Assembly (NCBI GenBank): GCA_947460875.1
Contig: CANHGR010000006.1
Coordinates: 1-64,000, forward strand
DNA: 64,000 bases
Direction of reading: 5' to 3'
Source: Sphingobacteriaceae bacterium
GTDB lineage: Bacteria; Bacteroidota; Bacteroidia; Sphingobacteriales; Sphingobacteriaceae
The notes under the pieces: model-generated
What the model saw: only the letters and a program-made list of their open reading frames with translations
The model's database searches: none
Told to the model about the DNA's origin: nothing
Shown here: positions 28,203-36,449 of the stretch, in pieces
Position numbering within the stretch: position 1 is the first letter of the stretch
Layout: each line of letters begins with the position of its first letter
Program-made: the position numbers and the translations under genes

Positions 28203-28602
28203 TTAACGTCCAGTCCCCCTTAACTTTTTGCCATACCAACAGTACATTCAGGCTGACATTCGCAGGTGTGCCGGTATCAACTGTTACACCAGCCAGTTTA
28301 TGTCTAACAATTGCCGTTTCGCCGAAAATTTGAATCGTCTGACCAGTGATCGTAATTGATGAGAAATCAGATTTCTTATTTACAAGTGCACTGATAAATG
28401 ATGTCTTAGTATCTAACAGTCCGCTTGAATGACTGTAGCTTAGGTCTGCGGAAACAAGATTATTTAAAACTCCCTCATCTGCATCAACCATTGCTTTGCG
28501 AAGTGCTTCCACTTGGGACGTTAACTGCATTTCGTCTTTAGATTGTGCTGTTGCCATTAAAGTGCTCGTTGATAGTAAAATTAGAATAAATAGCTTTTTC
28601 AT
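28177..28602 (-). CDS. Secreted NTF2-like (DUF4440) protein
   Basis: A 141-aa protein with signal peptide (ILILLSTSTLMATAQ) and one NTF2-like domain: QVEALRKAMVDADEGVLNNL, LSYSHSSGLLDTK, TIQIFGETAIVRHKL, and the last strand VLLVWQKVKGDWTLIARHA. Such cone-shaped domains bind or turn over small molecules; no catalytic residues can be assigned. Its 3' end overlaps kduD, so it heads the uronate operon. A role in handling an exported uronate product is speculation. Confidence 0.75.
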   Translation of the reverse strand: MKKLFILILLSTSTLMATAQSKDEMQLTSQVEALRKAMVDADEGVLNNLVSADLSYSHSSGLLDTKTSFISALVNKKSDFSSITITGQTIQIFGETAIVRHKLAGVTVDTGTPANVSLNVLLVWQKVKGDWTLIARHAARA

Positions 28603-28961
28603 ATGATTTTAATTGGTGCGCTAATTTAGCTGAAATGATTATTTATTTTACAATAAATTTAAGCTTGAAAAGATATTAATAATGATATTTTTAGATCAAC
28701 AGCCAACTTAGGCCTTCCTCGCCGAAAAGTATCGTTAGAAACGATATACAAAATTTTAACTTCCATGGAACACTTGTATAGCAATTAACCCCTTTTAGCT
28801 GAATATCAGTCATCTAGCCGTATCAAAATGATTGATTGACGGCTCGTGCGAGCTAGATTCGCTGTCGACATTGTCGTGTCGACAGTTTTTTTTACAAGTA
28901 ATCATTCCTGCAAGACGTTCTATTACCGCTCCTTTAGAAAATTTGATTTTTTTCTCTCCTC
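28603..28961. other. Intergenic region, promoter of uronate operon and possible small RNA
   Basis: 358 bp between the MBL-fold gene and the NTF2-like gene, both leftward. The right part holds an orphan plus-strand terminator (28862-28893) and, before it, short stems such as GCTCGTGCGAGC and AGCCGT/ACGGCT. No ORF of note. The leftward promoter for the uronate operon should lie near 28610-28680. Confidence 0.45.
28862..28893 (+). terminator. Orphan rho-independent terminator on plus strand
   Basis: CTGTCGACA and TGTCGACAG around TTGTCG (perfect 9-bp stem, 6-nt loop), then eight T. No plus-strand gene lies upstream within several kilobases. It would fit the 3' end of a short plus-strand RNA starting near 28660-28800. 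Confidence 0.6.
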
Positions 28962-29840
28962 TTAATTTTTAGCAGCCAGTCTACGCCTGTATTCTTTGAG
29001 CATTTGATCAATTATCATATCGTAACCCTTTCTATCAACGAAAGCCGGAGGGTTATACGAATCCGCGGGTTTGCGCTTTTGATGAAGCCCGAATTGCCCT
29101 GCGTGTGATGCGAGAAAAATATCAAACTCAATCTTTTTCATCGCTTCAAACGTGTATTCGTAATCTTCAACAATTCCAGCATAACCAGGCACACTCGATA
29201 AATTTGCAGCAACCACGGTAGGAATATTCGCAATCAACACCTTATATGAACGCTGCTCGTCTGCTATACTGATTAGAAAACTGTTTGCGCCTTTTGAATG
29301 GCCCGGATGAGGAAGGGATACAATATCCATTCCGCCGAAGCGAATTGTATCGCCACCTCGATAGAGCGCATCAGCGCTAAATGCTTCAAAAGTACTTCCT
29401 TTACCGCCGAAGGCATAATCAGAATTACCACCATCTTCCAACACCGATGCATCTCTTTCGTTGATTAGCATTCTAGCGCCGGTTAACTTCATCACCTCGG
29501 CGGTTCCGCCAACGTGATCATAATGCGCGTGCGTAGTCAGCAATAATTTAATGTCTTGAAACCTAAAGCCAAGAGCTTCTACGCTTGTGCGGATCATCGA
29601 TGCCGAACCAGGCAAACCGGTATTTATTAGCACATGGCCTTCGGGTGTTGCAATCAGATAACAGGCAAGATCGTTGGTGCCCACATAGTATAGGTTACCT
29701 ACAATCTTAAAACCGGGGTATGGTTGCGACCAACTATCGGCTAAAATAGGCGGCTTGACCAACGTTTGGGCACTAGAATTTAAGGAGACCAAGCACAATA
29801 GCGTTGACAAAAAACAAATTGGCACTAATCTTTGACGCAT
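28962..29840 (-). CDS. Exported metallo-beta-lactamase-fold hydrolase, subclass B3-like
   Basis: A 292-aa protein with signal peptide (cut near SLNSSAQ, residue 25) and an MBL fold. All six B3-type zinc ligands appear: HAHYDH at residues 104-109 (His, His, Asp, His), His181 in LPHPGHSKG, and His246 in ASHAGQFGL. The LINTGLPGSA strand and the SHAGQFGL ending are typical of B3 beta-lactamases rather than glyoxalase II. The Cys of B1 enzymes is absent. It lies 37 bp after the GH10 xylanase gene in the same operon, so a role on a sugar ester or lactone cannot be excluded; carbapenem hydrolysis is a prediction from family motifs only. Confidence 0.8.
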   Translation of the reverse strand: MRQRLVPICFLSTLLCLVSLNSSAQTLVKPPILADSWSQPYPGFKIVGNLYYVGTNDLACYLIATPEGHVLINTGLPGSASMIRTSVEALGFRFQDIKLLLTTHAHYDHVGGTAEVMKLTGARMLINERDASVLEDGGNSDYAFGGKGSTFEAFSADALYRGGDTIRFGGMDIVSLPHPGHSKGANSFLISIADEQRSYKVLIANIPTVVAANLSSVPGYAGIVEDYEYTFEAMKKIEFDIFLASHAGQFGLHQKRKPADSYNPPAFVDRKGYDMIIDQMLKEYRRRLAAKN

Positions 29841-29877
29841 TGCGATTTATCTAAAAATGGCTCTGTTTAAAAACATT

Positions 29878-30960
29878 TTAAAACTTAACTACTTCCCAAT
29901 ACGCCTTTTTAGGCTGGAGATTAGCATCGAACAATAAAGGGAAATTCTTTCTGCCTCTGCCGTTTAACCAGGTACTTCGATCAGAAATATTCCAGAAAGT
30001 GACGCCGGTTATATGTTTCTTGTATTTACGAAACAGCTCGAAAGCCATTTTGTATTTTTCAAGCTGTTGCTGCTCCATTTCAGGGGTAAATGTAGCCTCA
30101 GCTTGTGCCTGTCCTCTGATGATTTGACCGCCTTGATTACCGCCGTAAACAGATATGTCTACTTCCGTAAATTGTACTTGAAGACCCAAGGAAGAATACT
30201 GCTGTAATGATTTTTCAAGCTCTTCGCGACTCGGATTAGTTACCGACCAATGACCTTGAAGCCCGATGCCATGAATAGGCACTTTCTTCGCGATTAAGCT
30301 CTTTAGTAATCTCATTATTTTTTCTCTTTTCCTCGGATTCTCTGTACTATAATCATTATAAAATAAAACTGCTTTCGGATCTGCCGCGTGCGCATATTCA
30401 AAAGCTTTTGCAATGAAATCTTCGCCGGTAATCTGATAAAACTTAGTGTTGCGCATATACGTTGTATCATCGGCAATTGCTTCATTTACAACATCCCATG
30501 CATATACCTTTCCTTTATACCTTGAAACCACCGTTGTAATGTGGTCTTTGAGGCGCTGCAGAAGCACTTCTTTGCTAACATCTTTGCCAGCAGCATCAGT
30601 AAAAAACCAACTCGGTGCTTGGCTATGCCAGCACAGCGTATGCCCTCTAACCTTAATTTTATTTCGAACGGCAAAGGCAACAATTGAATCCGCGTCAGAC
30701 CAGAAATAGCGATTTTCCTCAGGATGGATCGGCCCCATCTTCATCGCATTTTCCGGAGTAATGCTATTAAACTCCTTTAAGATAAGTCCCTTCTCATCTG
30801 ACAGTAGATTCCTCGGCGTAACAGCAACCCCCATCGCGAAATATTTCTTGTAATAGTCTTTAAGTCCTTTAGTTTCTTGTTCTGCTTTAAATTTTGTGAT
30901 GAAAGAAACGGATAAAAGTCCGGCGATAATCAGCACAGTTGGGATAATTAGCTTTTTCAT
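29878..30960 (-). CDS. Endo-1,4-beta-xylanase, GH10
   Basis: Cleaves beta-1,4-xylan internally with retention. The protein (360 aa from MKKLIIPTVL) has a signal or lipoprotein-like hydrophobic N-terminus and one GH10 barrel. Landmarks are FNSITPENAMKMGPIHPEEN, VRGHTLCWHSQAPSWF, the acid/base Glu in AWDVVNEAIADD (about residue 159), YNDYSTENPRKR, GIGLQGHW, the nucleophile Glu in VQFTEVDISVY (about residue 265), and GVTFWNISDRSTWL. No binding module. An in-frame ATG 33 bp upstream is less likely as it precedes the signal peptide. It stands between an acetylesterase and the MBL-fold gene. Confidence 0.95.
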   Translation of the reverse strand: MKKLIIPTVLIIAGLLSVSFITKFKAEQETKGLKDYYKKYFAMGVAVTPRNLLSDEKGLILKEFNSITPENAMKMGPIHPEENRYFWSDADSIVAFAVRNKIKVRGHTLCWHSQAPSWFFTDAAGKDVSKEVLLQRLKDHITTVVSRYKGKVYAWDVVNEAIADDTTYMRNTKFYQITGEDFIAKAFEYAHAADPKAVLFYNDYSTENPRKREKIMRLLKSLIAKKVPIHGIGLQGHWSVTNPSREELEKSLQQYSSLGLQVQFTEVDISVYGGNQGGQIIRGQAQAEATFTPEMEQQQLEKYKMAFELFRKYKKHITGVTFWNISDRSTWLNGRGRKNFPLLFDANLQPKKAYWEVVKF

Positions 30961-31009
30961 TGTGGTTAGTTTTAAAGGGTAGTTTAGAGGCATTATGGTT
31001 GGTTAGTTT

Positions 31010-31921
31010 CTATTTGGGTAAAAAATCGTTTGTTTTAAGCCAGTTGATGCAACGCTCAAACCAGGGATCTGTCGTCGTTTTGTTATTCATTCCGAATCCA
31101 TGTCCTCCGGCTTGATAAAGATGCATTTCTGCCTTTACTCCTGCTTTAACCAAGGCCTGATACATTATAAGTGGATTTTGAATTGATACCACATTATCAT
31201 TTTGAGCATGAACCATAAAAGTTGGAGGGGTATTAGCATCTACCTGAAGTTGATTTGAATACAAATTCATCTGCTCAGCAGTAGCATCGCTGCCAATTAG
31301 ATTTTTTTTCGATCCGCCGTGAGTAAACTCTCCCATCGTGATAACTGGGTAAATTAAGGCCATAAAATCTGGACGTAACTTTGTATTTAACTTATTGTCT
31401 ATCAAAGCTTTGCTATAATGAGTCCCAAGGGTAGAAGCAAGATGACCTCCTGCAGAAAATCCTAGCACACCGATTTTGTTAGTGTCTACTTTCCATTCAG
31501 ACGCTCGCTCTCTAACCATTTGTATAGCACGCTGTGCATCTTGCAATGGGCCAATCGAACGATCATTCATTATTAAATCGCTCGGGAGACGATACTTCAA
31601 CAAAAACGCCGCTACTCCATTTTCGGCAAACCTCTTTGCTACGTCTATCCCTTCATGGCCATTGGCTATTCCTGAATAGCCCCCGCCCGGTATGATGACA
31701 ATCGCGCTTCCGCTCGCACGTCCCGCGGGCAAGTAAGCGGTCAAAGTCGGTTCAGTTACTCTCGAAATAGAATTATTATTATTTCGCTCAACATAGTCGA
31801 CAGGCGCTGGTTTGCTGTTTGGAACACCATTGGGATATAAATTGAAAACTTTAGGCTCAGTCTGTGCGAAACAACTACTAGCGAGAATGAAAAGGGCAAA
31901 AACTAGTTTTAATGATTTCAT
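31010..31921 (-). CDS. Secreted alpha/beta hydrolase, acetylxylan-esterase-like
   Basis: A 303-aa exported protein (signal MKSLKLVFALFILASSCFAQ) of the BD-FAE/prolyl-oligopeptidase-like esterase group. The oxyanion motif AIVIIPGGGYSGIANGHEG, the nucleophile elbow GVLGFSAGGHLASTLG, the Asp region FMVHAQNDNVVS, and the His in YQAGGHGFGM form a complete triad. Genes of this type next to GH10 and GH67 usually remove acetyl groups from xylan fragments. Spacing to GH67 (25 bp) and GH10 (49 bp) supports one operon. Confidence 0.85.
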   Translation of the reverse strand: MKSLKLVFALFILASSCFAQTEPKVFNLYPNGVPNSKPAPVDYVERNNNNSISRVTEPTLTAYLPAGRASGSAIVIIPGGGYSGIANGHEGIDVAKRFAENGVAAFLLKYRLPSDLIMNDRSIGPLQDAQRAIQMVRERASEWKVDTNKIGVLGFSAGGHLASTLGTHYSKALIDNKLNTKLRPDFMALIYPVITMGEFTHGGSKKNLIGSDATAEQMNLYSNQLQVDANTPPTFMVHAQNDNVVSIQNPLIMYQALVKAGVKAEMHLYQAGGHGFGMNNKTTTDPWFERCINWLKTNDFLPK

Positions 31922-31946
31922 TTTTTAGTTAAGATTAATTTACTTG

Positions 31947-34019
31947 TTACCATTCGCCAATTGCAAGTGGCTTGATTTTTTGCAAATAATTCAAGTCATG
32001 TACCGGCCGTTCAAGTTCAACCGGAATCTCAAGTTTGCTAAATTGTTGAAAATAAAGCAAACATCCATCCTTCCAAATCTGAGCGTCTCGCGTCTGCCGA
32101 CGTAATCTCCTTTGTGTATCCGCAAATCGCTGTTCATCTACAAAAGGTCTTACTTTATCCCAAACGACCTGAAAGTTGCGAACTTGTTTTACCCCGCTAT
32201 CATAACGGAAGCAAAGTTCATCCCACAATAGTCTACCACTCTTAGTTTTATAATCCCATGGGAGATGATGAAACCATAATAGGTAATCTTCTGAAACATT
32301 AGCAAGATCGGAAAACTGTGATGCAAGTGGTTCTTTATACTGACTAACTGTGTTGCTGCCGGTTTTTGTTCTATTAAAGCCAACGCCCTCTGCACTCGCT
32401 TGATGATAGTATGGCGGCGTCCAATCAGGCCTTTGGTTACGAGGTGCATACCAGGGTCCGGGACCATAATGATCGTTAGCTGCAAAAATATGATGTAATC
32501 CTAGAGGCATCGAATAGTTTACAGCGACTTCCCGGCTTTCTAGCATCATTTGCTTGACCGGCTTTAAGAAGTTGGTTTCCCAAGAAGCATTCTGAGCTGC
32601 CTCAGGCGACTTCCCATCCAAGGCTGAGAATGTCAATCGCAACCATTCATCGGCAATTTGTTCGCTTTTTAGTTGATTGTTCCAAGCCAATCGTCCGAAT
32701 GCATACCAATTAGCTTGTGCGAAATGATGTCCAGTCCAGTTAGAATCCAAACCCGCGTTGGCCACACCCGCAATAGCGCTATATTTTTGATTGAAAATGC
32801 TACCATCAGTCGTTCGGGCAACGGTACTACCGGGTCCTTCTTGGTACGTGTCGCTCATCAACACCTCTTCCCACATCGGCGATAAAAATACCAGCTGAAA
32901 TGAATGACCGAGATATTCTTGTGTGATCTGAAACTCAGGCATGACTGCGGTCTTTTTCATCGCTCCAAACAGCGCACTAAATGGCTCGCGCGGCTGAAAA
33001 TCTATAGGGCCATTTTTAACTTGAATAATGACATTATCTCTAAATTGCCCATCTAAAGGCATAAACTCAACATAAGACTGTCCTGCACGATCTTTATCTG
33101 TTGGGCTGTAAACAAACGCCCTCCACATCAGAATACCTCCATAAGGTTTAAGTATATCCGCCAGCATATTCGCACCGTCGGCATGCGTGCGCCCAAAGTC
33201 CTGCGGACCTGGCTGACCTTCACTATTCGCTTTAATTAGAAAACCACCAAAATCAGGGATAATTGAATAAATTTCCTTGGTCTTTCTCGCCCACCAATCT
33301 TTCACTTCGGGATCCAGTGGATCCGATGTTTTTAGTCCCCCGAGACGAACAGGCGATGAAAAATTAGCTGATAAATAAGTCTTAATTCCGTAAAGTCTAA
33401 GGATGTCTGCAATTTCCTTTGCACGTTGCAGATTCTTGATATCCAGGATCCTGGGAGAAGCATTAACATTATTTACAACGCTGCCATTAATACCTATTGA
33501 CGCATTGGCCCGCGCATATTCATGCCATAATTTTCTATCCGTTTCTGTAACAGCAAGATCAGATTCTCCACGCCAAAACAAGGACTTCCCGGCATAACCA
33601 CGTTCAACCGAGCCATCAAGGTTATCCCAATGATTAAGAATTCTTAATTGATAGGATGGATTTGAAATTATCTTTGGAAGGCCCTTGCCCAAATGTTGCG
33701 CTCGAAGTAATTCATAAACACCATATAACAACCCATGATCGTTAACCGCTTGAATATTGTTGCCGTCTATTTTAAAACCATCAATCTTTAGCTGCTTGTC
33801 GGCCTTTAGAATGAGCGAAATTGTAGCCTCGGCTTCGCCTTGCCAGTTTTGTTTTAACTCGGCGATAGCAGCTTCGAGCACAGCGGAGCTTTTTCTTGGC
33901 GAAACTACTTTTACTGGCTTAGGTGTAGCTCGACGTAGCCAAAGATTATGTCCATCGTCCGCATAGGAAATCTGAATTAAAAAGACAAGTACTAATGTTA
34001 AAATGAAGTTTATTTTCAT
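31947..34019 (-). CDS. Alpha-glucuronidase, GH67
   Basis: Releases (4-O-methyl-)D-glucuronic acid from the non-reducing end of xylo-oligosaccharides. The 690-aa length fits the family. A signal peptide (ILTLVLVFLIQISYA) places it in the periplasm or outside. Landmarks are the N-terminal domain DGHNLWLRR, SYQLRILNHWDNLDGSVERGY, FGGFLIKANSEGQPGPQDFG with the likely acid Glu, NGPIDFQPREPFSALFG with the Asp/Glu pair, and PMWEEVLMSDT. It leads the xylan operon (GH67, esterase, GH10, MBL-fold) and supplies uronate for the downstream operon. A dyad motif lies upstream at 34281. Confidence 0.95.
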   Translation of the reverse strand: MKINFILTLVLVFLIQISYADDGHNLWLRRATPKPVKVVSPRKSSAVLEAAIAELKQNWQGEAEATISLILKADKQLKIDGFKIDGNNIQAVNDHGLLYGVYELLRAQHLGKGLPKIISNPSYQLRILNHWDNLDGSVERGYAGKSLFWRGESDLAVTETDRKLWHEYARANASIGINGSVVNNVNASPRILDIKNLQRAKEIADILRLYGIKTYLSANFSSPVRLGGLKTSDPLDPEVKDWWARKTKEIYSIIPDFGGFLIKANSEGQPGPQDFGRTHADGANMLADILKPYGGILMWRAFVYSPTDKDRAGQSYVEFMPLDGQFRDNVIIQVKNGPIDFQPREPFSALFGAMKKTAVMPEFQITQEYLGHSFQLVFLSPMWEEVLMSDTYQEGPGSTVARTTDGSIFNQKYSAIAGVANAGLDSNWTGHHFAQANWYAFGRLAWNNQLKSEQIADEWLRLTFSALDGKSPEAAQNASWETNFLKPVKQMMLESREVAVNYSMPLGLHHIFAANDHYGPGPWYAPRNQRPDWTPPYYHQASAEGVGFNRTKTGSNTVSQYKEPLASQFSDLANVSEDYLLWFHHLPWDYKTKSGRLLWDELCFRYDSGVKQVRNFQVVWDKVRPFVDEQRFADTQRRLRRQTRDAQIWKDGCLLYFQQFSKLEIPVELERPVHDLNYLQKIKPLAIGEW

Positions 34020-34456
34020 CTATTCAAAAAGAAAGGTCGGTTATTGATCAATATATTTTGCCACGCCTTTCTTGCGATTTAAAGTCCAAGCAGCGCATCT
34101 ATAAACCATTTTTTTGGGTTCCAAGCCTTAATCTATCCCAATCGCATAAAAAATCTGGTATATGAGATTATTAGAAGGAAACTACACAGTCGGTTTTAAA
34201 CCAGCCGGCAATTCAAATCAGAACTTATAAATATAATTAGTTTATATTGGATTGTTACAATTTTACTTGTAGCGCCCGGGCTTTTAATGCAAGTTCTATC
34301 ACTGAGGAATTTTAAATAGCATAGTTTTGCCTACTCGGTAGATTTGATTTTCGCATTGAAAATTGTCTCCTTAGTCTAGGGCAAGTTACATACCAACAAA
34401 AGCAAATTATTAGCCATTCTTGCCGTAGCGTATATCAATCAATCCTAATCTACATA
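34020..34456. promoter_or_regulatory. Divergent promoter region between GH67 and GH97
   Basis: 437 bp between divergent glycosidase genes. It contains GGTTTTAAACC (an 11-bp palindrome at about 34192-34202) and the conserved dyad motif at 34281-34316. No ORF is seen. Confidence 0.5.
34281..34316. promoter_or_regulatory. Conserved dyad motif, copy A
   Basis: CTTTTAATGCAAGTTCT followed by ATCACTGAGGAATTTTAAA. It aligns with copies at 46951 and 58199. The centre TCACTGA is symmetric, and the flanks TTCAA/TTGAA-like mirror one another, though this copy is the most diverged. Lies about 260 bp before the GH67 start and 140 bp before the GH97 start. Confidence 0.5.
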
Positions 34457-36400
34457 ATGAAAACACTTTGTTCCTTTTTCGCTACATATCTAGTCTTCAT
34501 ATCATTATCAAGTTATTCGCAAGAGGCATCGGTTTCCAGCCCGGACAAACAATTGACGGTAAGCATCAGCGTAATTGAAGGAATACCTTACTATTCTGTT
34601 CGCTATAAAGGCAAAATCAGTCTGGATAATTCGCCGCTTGGACTTAAAACCAATGAAGGAGATTTTAGCGTAGCGATGAAATATCTAAGCCAGTCGGAAG
34701 AAGTTATCAATAAAAGTTATACGCAGGATCGGATAAAAAAATCCAGCATTCAATATCAAGCGAACAAACTCAGTTGCTCATTTGAAAATGCGCAGCAAAA
34801 GAAAATCAGTGTGGTTTTCCAGGTAAGCAATAATGATGTTGCATTCAGATATGAATTACCGATATGGGGACCAAGAATGGCGACCGTAATCGACAAGGAA
34901 ACGACCGGCTTTAAGTTTCCTACAACAACCACTACTTACCTTTCGGCAATGATGCCGCCAATGAGTGGCTTTGCCAGAACCACGCCCAGCTATGAGAGCG
35001 CTTATGAAGCAAATGCACCTTTAGTAAAAGTAAATCCTCGTAGCGGTGGTTACGTATTTCCAGGATTATTCAAAATTGGCGAAAACGGATGGGTTTTGCT
35101 CTCAGAAACCGGTGTCGGAAGCCAATACTGTGGCTCGCATTTAAGCGAATATTCTGCAGAAGGCATTTATACCATTGAGTACCCTGATCAACGGCAGAAT
35201 AATGGCTTTGGCAGTACAAGCGCCGCAATTGCCCTTCCCGGTGCAACGCCCTGGAGAACCATCACAGTGAGTGATAATCTTAAACATATTGTTGAGACTA
35301 CCATCTCATATGATTTGGTAGATCCACTTTACGAGGCATCGCAGAAATACAAGTACGGGCGTGCCGCTTGGAGCTGGATTGTTTGGCAAGATAACAGCAT
35401 GAATTATGACGATCAGGTAAAATATGTCGACATGGCTTCTGCACTTTCTTTTGAATATATCTTAATCGATGCCCTATGGGATAGTCGGATCGGAAAAGAA
35501 AAAATGCAAGAACTGATTAAATATGCAGGCTCAAAAAACGTGGAAGTATTTCTATGGTATAATTCAAACGGACCTTTTAATGATGCCCCACAGGGCCCAA
35601 GGAATAGAATGCATTCTGCGATTGAACGCAAAAAAGAAATGAAATGGCTGCAGAGCGTCGGCGTGAAAGGGCTAAAAGTAGACTTTTTCGGCGGAGATAA
35701 ACAGGAAAGTATGCGCCTGTACGAAGACATCCTTTCAGATGCAAACGATTATGGTCTAATGGTTGATTTTCATGGCGCAACCCTTCCCAGAGGCTGGGAA
35801 CGCATGTATCCCAATTATGTGGGCAGCGAAGCCGTAGTAGCCTCTGAAATGCTGGTTTTTACTCAAGGTGTACGAGACAATGAGGCATTTAATGCTACTA
35901 TACATCCTTATGTTCGAAATGCAGTAGCAAGCATGGAATTTGGCGGAGTATTTTTAAACAAATTCCTCACCAAAAGCAATCAGGGAAGAAATAAGCGCCT
36001 AACTACAGATGCTTTTCAATTAGCTACCGCGATCCTATTCCAAAACCCTGTGCAAATGTTTGCCCTTACACCAAATAACCTGACAGATGCTCCCGCTTTC
36101 GCGATAGATTTTATGAAAACGGTACCGACAATATGGGATGAAACACTTCATATCGACGGTTATCCGGGAAAGTATAGCGTGTTGGCACGCCGACACGGCG
36201 ACCAATGGTTTATCGCAGGTGTAAATGGCGGAAAAGAAGTTTTAAAACTAACCCTAAAACTACCGATGTTAGCTGGCAAAAAAGTAAGTCTGTACAATGA
36301 TGATAGCACTTTAACAACATATCTGAAGGATACAGAAGTAAGGAGGAGTGGCGAGTTCGACGTAGAAATTCAGCCTGGCGGCGGATTTATCTTGAAATAA
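34457..36400 (+). CDS. GH97 glycoside hydrolase (alpha-galactosidase or alpha-glucosidase)
   Basis: A 647-aa secreted enzyme (signal FATYLVFISLSSYSQ). It has the N-terminal beta-sandwich of GH97 (ASVSSPDKQLTVSISV, SPLGLKTNEGDF), the catalytic barrel (YGRAAWSWIVWQDNSMNYDD, YILIDALWDSRIG, LWYNSNGPFNDAP), and a C-terminal sandwich. The segment GVKGLKVDFFGGDKQ carries an Asp where retaining members of the family hold their nucleophile, and GSEAVVASE follows. This favours a retaining alpha-galactosidase over the inverting SusB alpha-glucosidase type. It starts a plus-strand group with GH95; both could strip alpha-linked side sugars from hemicellulose. Confidence 0.88.
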   Translation: MKTLCSFFATYLVFISLSSYSQEASVSSPDKQLTVSISVIEGIPYYSVRYKGKISLDNSPLGLKTNEGDFSVAMKYLSQSEEVINKSYTQDRIKKSSIQYQANKLSCSFENAQQKKISVVFQVSNNDVAFRYELPIWGPRMATVIDKETTGFKFPTTTTTYLSAMMPPMSGFARTTPSYESAYEANAPLVKVNPRSGGYVFPGLFKIGENGWVLLSETGVGSQYCGSHLSEYSAEGIYTIEYPDQRQNNGFGSTSAAIALPGATPWRTITVSDNLKHIVETTISYDLVDPLYEASQKYKYGRAAWSWIVWQDNSMNYDDQVKYVDMASALSFEYILIDALWDSRIGKEKMQELIKYAGSKNVEVFLWYNSNGPFNDAPQGPRNRMHSAIERKKEMKWLQSVGVKGLKVDFFGGDKQESMRLYEDILSDANDYGLMVDFHGATLPRGWERMYPNYVGSEAVVASEMLVFTQGVRDNEAFNATIHPYVRNAVASMEFGGVFLNKFLTKSNQGRNKRLTTDAFQLATAILFQNPVQMFALTPNNLTDAPAFAIDFMKTVPTIWDETLHIDGYPGKYSVLARRHGDQWFIAGVNGGKEVLKLTLKLPMLAGKKVSLYNDDSTLTTYLKDTEVRRSGEFDVEIQPGGGFILK

Positions 36401-36449
36401 ATCCTAAAGCTAACCGGACAAATATAAACCCAAGGTCAAACCCTTAATT

